From: a virus
Length of the DNA stretch: 28,755 nucleotides
Virus record (IMG/VR): IMGVR_UViG_3300012920_008392
Coordinates: 1-28,755 of that record
Reading direction: 5' to 3' (one strand)
The notes beneath the pieces were generated by a model. The model saw only the letters and a list, made by a program, of their open reading frames with translations, ran no database searches and was not told the origin of the DNA. Below are positions 16,158 to 22,951 of this stretch, in pieces; the first letter of the stretch is position 1; each line of letters begins with the position of its first letter. Position numbers and translations under genes: made by a program.

Positions 16158-16628
16158 ATGTTTTTTGGAAAAGACACAAAATTAGATCGCGAAGCGGTCT
16201 TTGAACAATTAAAAATAGATGAAGGAGTGGTTTATGAAATCTATCTTGATCATTTGGGATACCCAACATTTGGTGTTGGACATCTTGTTATAGATTCAGA
16301 CCCAGAACATGGTCAGCCTGTTGGCACACCAGTATCAGAAGAACGTGTTAAAGATTGCTTTGAAAAAGATTTAGACACAGCAATTAACGAATGCGAACTA
16401 CTTTATGAAGATGGTGTATTCTCAGACTTACCAGATGAAGTACAACAAATATTAGTTAATATGATGTTCAACATGGGTAGAACAAGACTAAGCAAATTTA
16501 AAAAAATGCATGCCGCTATCTTAGAAAGTGACTGGAAAACAGCCGCAGTAGAAGGTAGAGACAGCAGATGGCACAAGCAAGTTACTAACCGTGCTGAAAG
16601 ATTAATGGAACGTTTAGAAAACGTATAA
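16158..16628 (+). CDS. e: T4-type lysozyme (endolysin, glycoside hydrolase family 24)
   Basis: Cleaves peptidoglycan glycan strands for lysis. Its 156 residues align with T4 lysozyme (164). The catalytic triad is E22 in KIDEG, D31 in YLDHLGY and T37 in PTFGVGH, with spacings of 9 and 6 exactly as for E11, D20 and T26 of T4. The C-terminal signature SRWHKQVTNRAERL matches SRWYNQTPNRAKRV. There is no signal peptide, so it needs a holin to reach the wall. It could instead be a virion enzyme, since it lies between neck genes. GGAG is 7 nt before the ATG, and the gap from the previous gene is 8 nt. Confidence 0.93.
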   Translation: MFFGKDTKLDREAVFEQLKIDEGVVYEIYLDHLGYPTFGVGHLVIDSDPEHGQPVGTPVSEERVKDCFEKDLDTAINECELLYEDGVFSDLPDEVQQILVNMMFNMGRTRLSKFKKMHAAILESDWKTAAVEGRDSRWHKQVTNRAERLMERLENV

Positions 16629-16634
16629 TAAATT

Positions 16635-17984
16635 ATGGCAGGCAAAAACTTAGACTACTGGTATGATGCTCAAGTAAAACGTTACTTGATTCAACTTGTA
16701 CGAGTTTTCTCAAATTTTAAAGTAAAAGAGATTGTTAAAGGCGTGCCACGTCTTAACAGGGTGCCTGCACGATATGGTGATATCAGTAGAATGGTTGCTC
16801 ACTTACTGAGAAACAATTCAGAAAATGCTGTGAACAATGCACCACAAATCACAGTTAGTATACAGAGTATACAACCAGCAAAAGACAGAATACAAGATCC
16901 TTTTCTAGTTGACACAAATCAAGTAGCAGAAAGAGAGTGGGACGTTGAGGCTGGTGCATATACATCAGGGCAAGGTAATTTGTATACAACACAAAGATAC
17001 ATGCCTGTACCGTATAACTTAAATATTCAAGTTGATGTGTGGACTACTAACACTGATACAAAATTACAAATACTAGAACAAATTTTTGTAATATTTAATC
17101 CAGGTATACAATTACAAGTAAACGATAATCCACTAGATTGGACAAGCATTTTTGAAGTAGAACTTACAGACATCAACTGGAGTAGCAGAACATTACCAGC
17201 GGGAACAGATGAATCATTAGATATATCAACACTAACATTTGCTGTACCTATTTGGATTAGTCCTCCTGCAAAAGTTAAAAAGCAAACAATTATACAAAGA
17301 ATTGTAAATGACATTCATAATGTTGACAGTATTGAGGACTTAGGGTTTGATAGCAGTTATGCAGACTTCTTTGGTAGTATACCAGATGATGCTACTGTTG
17401 TTGTGTCGCCAAACAACTATAAAGTACAAGTTGTGTCCGGTGGTGCTACATTAGTATTACAGAATCTAACTCCTACTAAGTGGAGTGATATTATAGAAAT
17501 GCATGGTGAAATAACAGCAACAAGCAGATTAGAACTTAACATAAGTTCAGATCCAGGTAAAACAGATGAGGTTGTTGTAGGTAGTATTGCTAAGAATCCT
17601 TTAGACGATAACAATTTAGTATTCAATATAGATGCAGATACATTACCTGCTGATACACTAACAGCAGTAGATAAAATAATTGACCCTGGTGTAAGTAGAC
17701 CAGGTGATACATTGATAGCACAGGCAACTGGACAAAGATACTTAATTACAGAATCTATTGTACCAACATTTGTAGAGTGGGGCGGTATATCAGCAAGTCC
17801 TAATGATATTATAGAATATGATGGTACAAGTTGGAACGTTGTATTTGATGCTAGTACACAAAGTAGTAGTAGACATTTTATGAAAAATACTCACACAGGG
17901 CAACAATACAAGTGGACAGGCACACAATGGATAAGTAGTTGGCAAGGAACTTATAATGGTGGCTTCTGGAGGTTAATACTTTGA
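16635..17984 (+). CDS. 15: Tail sheath stabiliser and completion protein gp15
   Basis: Gp15 caps the finished tail and connects it to the head through gp13/gp14. The N-terminal half matches marine T4-like gp15: DYWYDAQVKRYLIQLVRVFS, RMVAHLLRNNSENAV, RYMPVPYNLNIQVDVWT, ILEQIFVIFNPGIQLQV, DINWSSRTLPAGTDESLD and FAVPIWISPPAKVKKQ. At 449 residues it is longer than T4 gp15 (272). The extra C-terminal half contains GDTLIAQATGQRYLIT, IEYDGTSWNVVFD and YKWTGTQWI, which are the same type of Gly-x-x-W modules seen in the sheath. No Shine-Dalgarno site is evident; the start lies 6 nt after the lysozyme stop, which suggests coupling. Confidence 0.87.
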   Translation: MAGKNLDYWYDAQVKRYLIQLVRVFSNFKVKEIVKGVPRLNRVPARYGDISRMVAHLLRNNSENAVNNAPQITVSIQSIQPAKDRIQDPFLVDTNQVAEREWDVEAGAYTSGQGNLYTTQRYMPVPYNLNIQVDVWTTNTDTKLQILEQIFVIFNPGIQLQVNDNPLDWTSIFEVELTDINWSSRTLPAGTDESLDISTLTFAVPIWISPPAKVKKQTIIQRIVNDIHNVDSIEDLGFDSSYADFFGSIPDDATVVVSPNNYKVQVVSGGATLVLQNLTPTKWSDIIEMHGEITATSRLELNISSDPGKTDEVVVGSIAKNPLDDNNLVFNIDADTLPADTLTAVDKIIDPGVSRPGDTLIAQATGQRYLITESIVPTFVEWGGISASPNDIIEYDGTSWNVVFDASTQSSSRHFMKNTHTGQQYKWTGTQWISSWQGTYNGGFWRLIL

Positions 17985-18406
17985 TTACTGCCGCAGGTGT
18001 AGTGTTCCTAGCAAAAGACACAGGAAGATGTTTATTACAATTACGCAATAGCGACAAGAGATACAAACACACATGGGGTTTCTTTGGTGGTCTTATTGAC
18101 AAAGGTGAGACACCGTTCGAAGCATTACAAAGAGAACTAGTAGAAGAAATAGGATTTATGCCCGAGTTACACAAACTCAATCCTATTGATGTTTACGAAA
18201 GCAAGGATAAAAATTTCTATTATTACAGTTTTGCCGCTGTAGTAGATAAAGAATTTTCTCCAACACTTAATGGTGAAAGTTCAGGTTATGCTTGGGTTGA
18301 TATAGGTAGATGGCCACAACCTATGCATCAAGGTGCAAGAGCAACACTCAACAGAAACGGCGGGACAGACAAACTACACAGAATTCTAGAAGTAAACGCA
18401 GGATAG
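17981..18406 (+). CDS. Nudix hydrolase
   Basis: Hydrolyses a nucleoside diphosphate linked to another moiety. The complete Nudix box is G37-LIDKG-E43-TPFEALQ-R51E52-LV-E55E56-IGF, fitting GX5EX7REUXEEXGU, and WGFFGG precedes it. The 141-residue protein is a minimal single-domain enzyme. The start is TTG at 17981, which overlaps the stop of gp15 as TTGA and has GGAGG 8 nt upstream, so translation is coupled to gp15. Possible substrates are ADP-ribose, NADH, Ap4A, oxidised dNTPs or capped RNA 5' ends, and nothing in the sequence decides between them. The C-terminal WVDIGRWPQPMHQGARATLNR is reminiscent of NUDIX acceptor loops. Confidence 0.9.
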   Translation: MITAAGVVFLAKDTGRCLLQLRNSDKRYKHTWGFFGGLIDKGETPFEALQRELVEEIGFMPELHKLNPIDVYESKDKNFYYYSFAAVVDKEFSPTLNGESSGYAWVDIGRWPQPMHQGARATLNRNGGTDKLHRILEVNAG

Positions 18407-18412
18407 TCCTGC
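18398..18412. other. Small palindromic hairpin carrying the Nudix stop codon in its loop
   Basis: GCAGGA and TCCTGC form a 6-bp stem with TAG, the stop codon of the Nudix gene, as the loop. There is no T tract, so it is not a classical terminator. It could influence mRNA stability or coupling between the two genes, or be chance. Confidence 0.3.
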
Positions 18413-18428
18413 ATAATTGGAGTCTGTT

Positions 18429-19052
18429 TTGCCAGAAGTAATCGATTTTATATGTGTAAGAATTCAAGCAGAATTAGAAAAGTTTTCTAAGACTACTACG
18501 TTGCCTCACGATCTTCTCGACGGTGTATATACAATAGAAGATATAGAATCTTGTAAAAAACATTTTACAAAAAGACAAATCCGATTAGCAAACAAAATAA
18601 TAAAAGAGTACGACAGGCAAACTGGTGAAAGTCTTGAATCACTAAAGGCCGCACTTAAAAAAGAGTATGCGGCACTTACCAGACAATCAAGAACACGTTC
18701 AGGTGATTTTACTTTTCCTCACATTATAAAAAAATATAGACCAGGAATAAATCCTATTAGAGCATTATATTACGATGCTAGAGACATGACAAGAAGATAT
18801 GATCCAACAAGTGATCATCACGTATGGCTTGTTGGACTTCTCACAGACTTAGAATTTAATAATAGTTTACTAGATGCCTTAGAGGCAGATGTAAAAAGAT
18901 TAGAAAGAATTATTAAACGTTACTACTGGCCTATTCTCAAACATGATTCTGGTATTCCTCTAGAATTATTTCATGCAAGGCAACTTATTAAAGATGGAAG
19001 ATACTATGCACAATTCTTTCATAACCTACAAAATTGGGAGCCAGAGGAGTAG
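18429..19052 (+). CDS. Uncharacterised helical, charged protein
   Basis: The frame is open from TTG at 18417, but the TTG at 18429 has GGAG 6 nt upstream and is the better start, giving 207 residues beginning LPEVIDFICVRIQAE. The protein is mostly helical and charged: KKHFTKRQIRLANKIIKEYDRQ, ALKKEYAALTRQSRTRSGD, RYDPTSDHHVWLVGLLTDLEF, DVKRLERIIKRYYWPILKH. The basic, aromatic-rich helices would suit RNA or DNA binding, but I recognise no family. No signal peptide or membrane segment is seen. It lies 22 nt after the Nudix gene and 12 nt before a small coiled-coil gene, in the plus-strand late operon. Confidence 0.75.
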   Translation: MPEVIDFICVRIQAELEKFSKTTTLPHDLLDGVYTIEDIESCKKHFTKRQIRLANKIIKEYDRQTGESLESLKAALKKEYAALTRQSRTRSGDFTFPHIIKKYRPGINPIRALYYDARDMTRRYDPTSDHHVWLVGLLTDLEFNNSLLDALEADVKRLERIIKRYYWPILKHDSGIPLELFHARQLIKDGRYYAQFFHNLQNWEPEE

Positions 19053-19059
19053 GTAAATA
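19052..19059 (+). promoter_or_regulatory. Late promoter-like box GGTAAATA, 5 nt before the 72-residue gene
   Basis: GGTAAATA then ATAGT then ATG. It is the weakest member of the N5 class (two mismatches to TATAAATA) but keeps the exact spacing, and no Shine-Dalgarno site is correctly placed. Confidence 0.4.
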
Positions 19060-19064
19060 ATAGT

Positions 19065-19283
19065 ATGCAAGGTAGCAAAATTATACAGATTGCTGACCTC
19101 ATAGAAGAAAAACTACGCAAAGAACAAGAGTTAGAATACTATGAGGAAGAGATGAGAAAACTTCTTTTCAGGATGTCTTTAGTACGTCAAGAAATTAATC
19201 TCACAGAAACAATTATTAGAATGATTGAAAACGAAGAGATTCCCAATCTGTTAAAAAATATTGAAAAGTACGAAATAGAATAA
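19065..19283 (+). CDS. Small coiled-coil protein, conserved in marine T4-like phages
   Basis: A 72-residue protein, nearly all charged helix: IADLIEEKLRKEQELEYYEE, then FRMSLVRQEINLTETIIRMI and a final LLKNIEKYEIE. Heptad-like spacing of Leu/Ile suggests a coiled-coil hairpin. A similar small protein (two helices with 'EELEYxExxxxKL...V+xELxLTxxVIxMI') occurs in cyanophage genomes, from memory. Function unknown; it may be a small virion or assembly factor. It ends 2 nt from the stop of the convergent cyclase gene. Confidence 0.7.
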   Translation: MQGSKIIQIADLIEEKLRKEQELEYYEEEMRKLLFRMSLVRQEINLTETIIRMIENEEIPNLLKNIEKYEIE

Positions 19284-19291
19284 AACTATTT
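19273..19291. terminator. Weak AT-only hairpin at the convergent gene junction
   Basis: AAATAG/CTATTT (19273-19278 with 19286-19291) with a 7-nt loop spans the two facing stop codons. The stem has a single G-C pair, so a role in two-way termination is doubtful. Confidence 0.25.
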
Positions 19292-21343
19292 TGTAGTTGC
19301 AATAAAGATACCATTCCAGTCTTTAGGTAGTTCCTGCGTCTTTTGAAATTCGCATCGTTCAATCCACATATTATAATAATCAATCATCTTATGATCAAAG
19401 TGTGTTTTAAGTAATTCACATAGATGTATTGCTCTGTCAAATTCTTGATTTCTATAATGCTTATGCATATCGGCATGCATTTCTCTTGACTTAGCATGTT
19501 TGCCTGGTGCATAATCTAACACCGTATATATTTCTATGCCTACTGTCTTACCTTTTACTGCTAAGTCGTCTACTTTTAAATAAAAGAATTTATCTTTTGT
19601 GTGCTTGTATGTTTCTCCTCCAACTAGCAATAGGCATCCATATTCTTTACATTTGCTCTCTATTCTAGCCGCAGTACTTACAGCATCGCCGAGTATATCA
19701 TAACTATGTCTTGCAGTTGAACCCATCTCACCTATATAACCAAGTCCTGTATTAATACCTGCTCCCATACCAACCGGGGGTCTGCCTTCTTCAACAATTT
19801 TTTTATTAAATTTTTCAACTGCTTTAAGCATAAGTAGTCCAGTTTTTACAGCACTCGCTGGGTGATTAGGATCTTCCATTGGAGCATTATGTATGTGCAT
19901 ACTTGCATCTCCAATATACTTTATAATCATTCCGTCAGCATCTAATACAGGTTGTGTGATAGCATCCATGTAACCATTCATAATTTCTGTAAGTCCTTTT
20001 ACGTCATCTCCAAAACTTTCTCCTAGTGGTGTAAAGCCACGTAAGTCTGAAAAACAAATACTTACTTCTCGTTTCATACCTTCTTTGATTAGTGCAGGGT
20101 TTTCTTGCAACATTCTTACCACAGTAGGTGAGGCATAGCCGGCAAATTGCTTTTGTATCTCTGCTCTAAGTTTAAATTGTACCCAAAAATTGTTAAAACT
20201 TGACTGAGTAAATATCAAAAATCCTGATAAAATAGGAAAAGTTGCATCAAATAACATCAAGTTTGCAGTATAAGAATGCACTGAATAATAGGCAATTAAG
20301 CCTAGAATACCTATGGAAATAGGCATACTTGCCCATATAGGTGCTCTATAAACTACGATTGCTATTAAAATCATGCTCAAGAACGCACACAGAAGCTCTG
20401 TAACAGCACTTAACTGGCTCCGCTGTATGTTTGATCCATCTACAAAGTTTTGTAGCATGTGTGCTTGTATATGCTGTGGATAGAGGTTGCCTTTTGGGGT
20501 AGGAACAGGATTAGCAACACCTTCTGCTGTTACTCCTACTATCACAAATTTACCTCCTAAGTCTGGTAAACTAGATATGTCGACATATTCGTATTCTTTA
20601 AACACATTATTGAAACGTATATATGCTGTACCATCTGGTTGTGTAACAATAGGATCAAAAGGTGGTACTGCAAATTCTTGTACTCCAATTTCAGTTGTTT
20701 TTAAAATATAACTTGGTTTCTGCGTATAAGTTCTTAACATCTCTATAGCAAAACTAGGATATAATTTATCTGCAACTGCTATTGCTAATGGATATGTTCT
20801 TGTTTGATTGTCAGGTTGTGGTGCTGATGCTACTACACCTATACCTTCTGCTTGTTCTTCAAGTATTGGAATGTTTGTTACTAGATTCGGCCAAGTTAGC
20901 AAAAAGTCCTGAGCTGGTAAAGGTCCAATCGTCCCTGTGCCAATGTGAGGACCTGAACTCCGAACTCCTCTTGAAGAGGGGGTCTGGCTTAAAACTATCC
21001 CGTTCCCCTTCATCCAACTTGCTAGTGTTTCGTCTCCTGCAAACCGGTCTGTCTCCGGAAACATTATGGTAAGTCCAATCATACCACCATTCTTCTGTCT
21101 GATGTCGTGAATCAGTTGTGCAAAGTTCTGTCTCGGCCATGGCCATTGTCCCCATTGTTGTAAACTCTTTTCGCCTATATTAATTAAAACAACTTCTTCG
21201 CTTTGCTTTATTTCGTCAAGTTGTTGATAGGCATCGAATGTTTGACTTCTTAATGATTGTAAGGGCGTAGGGTCTAATATTTTTAAGAGTGTAAGCAGTA
21301 CTATGCTGACTGCAACTGCCCAGCCGCTGTATAACCATTTCAT
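19286..21343 (-). CDS. CHASE2-domain adenylate cyclase (class III), membrane receptor cyclase
   Basis: Predicted to make cyclic AMP from ATP in response to an external signal. The 685-residue layout is complete: TM helix (8-22), CHASE2 sensor outside the membrane (about 25-300, with VVLINIGEKSLQQWGQWPWP and LGGKFVIVGVTAEGV), three TM helices (about 313-378), then the cyclase domain (425-611). Metal-binding Asp are D433 (CFSDLRGFT) and D479 (KYIGDASM), and the adenine-selecting pair is K475/D549. R560 is kept, but the usual transition-state Asn is Ser556 (ILGDAVSTAAR). The helical tail (612-685) ends DWNGIFIATTK, close to the 'DWDGV..' ending of alphaproteobacterial CHASE2 cyclases. No frameshift is seen. 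ATG lies 5 nt after GATAAATA. Confidence 0.95.
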   Translation of the reverse strand: MKWLYSGWAVAVSIVLLTLLKILDPTPLQSLRSQTFDAYQQLDEIKQSEEVVLINIGEKSLQQWGQWPWPRQNFAQLIHDIRQKNGGMIGLTIMFPETDRFAGDETLASWMKGNGIVLSQTPSSRGVRSSGPHIGTGTIGPLPAQDFLLTWPNLVTNIPILEEQAEGIGVVASAPQPDNQTRTYPLAIAVADKLYPSFAIEMLRTYTQKPSYILKTTEIGVQEFAVPPFDPIVTQPDGTAYIRFNNVFKEYEYVDISSLPDLGGKFVIVGVTAEGVANPVPTPKGNLYPQHIQAHMLQNFVDGSNIQRSQLSAVTELLCAFLSMILIAIVVYRAPIWASMPISIGILGLIAYYSVHSYTANLMLFDATFPILSGFLIFTQSSFNNFWVQFKLRAEIQKQFAGYASPTVVRMLQENPALIKEGMKREVSICFSDLRGFTPLGESFGDDVKGLTEIMNGYMDAITQPVLDADGMIIKYIGDASMHIHNAPMEDPNHPASAVKTGLLMLKAVEKFNKKIVEEGRPPVGMGAGINTGLGYIGEMGSTARHSYDILGDAVSTAARIESKCKEYGCLLLVGGETYKHTKDKFFYLKVDDLAVKGKTVGIEIYTVLDYAPGKHAKSREMHADMHKHYRNQEFDRAIHLCELLKTHFDHKMIDYYNMWIERCEFQKTQELPKDWNGIFIATTK

Positions 21344-21348
21344 ATCAA

Positions 21349-21356
21349 TATTTATC
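21349..21356 (-). promoter_or_regulatory. Late promoter box GATAAATA, 5 nt before the cyclase start
   Basis: GATAAATA then TTGAT then ATG on the minus strand, overlapping the stop of the preceding gene. It indicates late expression of the adenylate cyclase as a leaderless message. Confidence 0.65.
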
Positions 21357-21837
21357 GTATTTTAATACAACGTTTTTTGGATCTGTTATACACATCGAGA
21401 TTATTTGCAACCACTATAGACATCACAAAATTTATTTCATCCATTGTTTTGGGTGTTAGATTATTGTTGCGTATGTCATGTTTGATTGCAGGTGTTAATA
21501 CGACTGCTTTAGTCACAAACATTCTTGGTAGACTCGGAGTTTCACCTAAGATAGGATTTAATTCTTTTACACAATTATATTGCAAGCCTTTGTATGTTGT
21601 GTAAATATCTGCTATTTGTAAAGATACAAATGTTGCCCATTGTATTGTAGTGATAGGTTCCTGCATATCAAATTTAGGAAGTATGGAATCATTGAAACTT
21701 CCAACTCTATCACATTCAATTCTGTTTTTTTCACAATAGTCCCAGTCAATGGGTACAGAGTACCTAAGGTCCAGAGGTTGTGTATGTAACTGTAATGGAA
21801 AGCATACACAAAATATTAATAATATTGTGTATCTCAT
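21352..21837 (-). CDS. Small exported or membrane protein, uncharacterised (DUF5658-like pattern)
   Basis: A 161-residue protein with an N-terminal signal peptide (MRYTILLIFCVCFPLQLHTQ). The centre reads QIADIYTTYKGLQY then KELNPILGETPSLPRMFVTK (71-110). The order 'D..TT..GL....E.NP..G..PS......K' resembles a small bacterial membrane protein family (DUF5658-type) known to me only as uncharacterised. Hydrophobic stretches at about 107-118 and 134-145 could be short membrane segments. There are four Cys in the exported part (C35, C42, C89, C157). It is placed between the second curlin gene and the cyclase, and has a late box 6 nt before its ATG, so it is late-expressed. Confidence 0.7.
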   Translation of the reverse strand: MRYTILLIFCVCFPLQLHTQPLDLRYSVPIDWDYCEKNRIECDRVGSFNDSILPKFDMQEPITTIQWATFVSLQIADIYTTYKGLQYNCVKELNPILGETPSLPRMFVTKAVVLTPAIKHDIRNNNLTPKTMDEINFVMSIVVANNLDVYNRSKKRCIKIR

Positions 21838-21843
21838 AAAGAG

Positions 21844-21851
21844 TATTTATT
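21844..21851 (-). promoter_or_regulatory. Late promoter box AATAAATA, 6 nt before the small exported protein
   Basis: AATAAATA then CTCTTT then ATG on the minus strand, in the 22-nt gap after the second curlin gene. Spacing is 6 rather than 5, so the message would be leaderless or carry one extra base. Confidence 0.5.
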
Positions 21852-21859
21852 GAAAAATG

Positions 21860-22951
21860 CTAATTACTTTGTGTTACGGATACTGTACAGCCGCCAACGG
21901 TATAACATGTGCCTGTAATTGTATAACTTAATGCATTAGATGTTGCTTCTTGCAACAATGTAAAGTCATATGCGGCTGTGCCATAAGTGAGATCAATTGC
22001 CGCTGTTGCGGCCTGGCCGCCTTTTTGTGTTACGTCTAATGACTGCCCGTCACCATCAAGTACTAAATCTGCCCACTTAACACCATTGTTGCCTTTTTGA
22101 TACAAGTCTACTGTATTACTATCGCCTGTGATTTCTATAAAGCCGTCATGTCCTGCTTTACCTTTTTGTGTATGAGTAACAACATTACTATCACCTGTAA
22201 TGTAGTTTGCAAAATGATGTCCTGCACCGCCATTTGCTCTGTTAGTATCTGTTTGATAACTTTTCAGCACATTACTATCACCATTTACAATCCAGTAACC
22301 TGTGTGATCACCAACTTCATCAGCATCTGTTGTGCCGTCTGAATGTTTGCCTTGCCAAGCAACAATATCATTACTGTTACCATCGCTGTTTATAAACAGA
22401 TAGTTGTCATCTTGCCCGCCGCCTTGATAAGCATCAATGGCATTATAGTCATCATCTGTTTCTAAATATGCATAATGATCATCACCGTACTGCCAAAGTT
22501 CTATTTGATTATCGTTGTCGCCACCGTTACCTATTTCAAGCCAACCAACATTATTATCACCAACTCCCCAATAATAAAGTTTATTGTTGTTTCCGTGATT
22601 ATCTAATGATATAAGATTATCATTACCTTGGATATCAGCAAATAATATTTGATTGCCGCCATGGCTCCATGTTCTGATTTGATTTCTTAAACCGTCTTGA
22701 GTAAAGTCAACTGTTTTATTATTACCTGAGATAGTCGCATCTCCATTTCCATTTAGTGCTTCTATCTGATTACCTGCACCTTCTTGTGTGATTTCCAAGT
22801 CTAGTAAATCACCTGTTTGGTCAATAAAAATTACGTTGTCTGCTGTTGCCTGTGGGGATAATAGCAACATCATTCCTAGTATGATATACCCTAATACAAG
22901 TAGAGGGGTATCTTTAGGTTCCATCTCTTTAAGTTTCTTATCTATATTCAT
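21860..22951 (-). CDS. Large curlin-repeat protein (CsgA/CsgB-like amyloid subunit)
   Basis: Predicted secreted amyloid subunit. It has an N-terminal export signal (hydrophobic 16-35, likely cut after ATA-37), then at least nine curlin-type repeats in residues 76-311. Each has a Gly-Asp/Asn-Ser/Asn-Asn-x-Val/Ile start and a later Gln-x-Gly, as in GDSNVVTHTQKG, GDSNTVDLYQKG and GNSNDIVAWQGK. E. coli CsgA has five. Repeat spacing is 22-29 residues and acidic residues abound. The end GTCYTVGGCTVSVTQSN has a Cys pair (C349, C355) and mirrors the end of the other curlin protein. GGAGG lies 10 nt before the ATG, which overlaps the previous stop as ATGA. It is much longer than CsgA (151). Confidence 0.85.
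   Translation of the reverse strand: MNIDKKLKEMEPKDTPLLVLGYIILGMMLLLSPQATADNVIFIDQTGDLLDLEITQEGAGNQIEALNGNGDATISGNNKTVDFTQDGLRNQIRTWSHGGNQILFADIQGNDNLISLDNHGNNNKLYYWGVGDNNVGWLEIGNGGDNDNQIELWQYGDDHYAYLETDDDYNAIDAYQGGGQDDNYLFINSDGNSNDIVAWQGKHSDGTTDADEVGDHTGYWIVNGDSNVLKSYQTDTNRANGGAGHHFANYITGDSNVVTHTQKGKAGHDGFIEITGDSNTVDLYQKGNNGVKWADLVLDGDGQSLDVTQKGGQAATAAIDLTYGTAAYDFTLLQEATSNALSYTITGTCYTVGGCTVSVTQSN
22021..22726 (-). repeat. Curlin-type repeat array within the 363-residue protein
   Basis: Residues 76-311 hold degenerate units beginning near 76, 109, 131, 166, 191, 224, 253, 276 and 300, with Gly-Asp/Asn-x-Asn at the unit start and Gln-x-Gly or an equivalent 8-10 residues later. The last three or four are the closest to the curlin consensus. 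The DNA units have diverged, although the string for Gly-Asp-Ser-Asn recurs. Confidence 0.7.

Noticed and set aside
20859-21155. Minus-strand 98-codon frame within the cyclase gene
   Set aside because: It is an alternative frame on the same strand inside the CHASE2 domain, which is continuous and well conserved, so it is a shadow and not a frameshifted gene.
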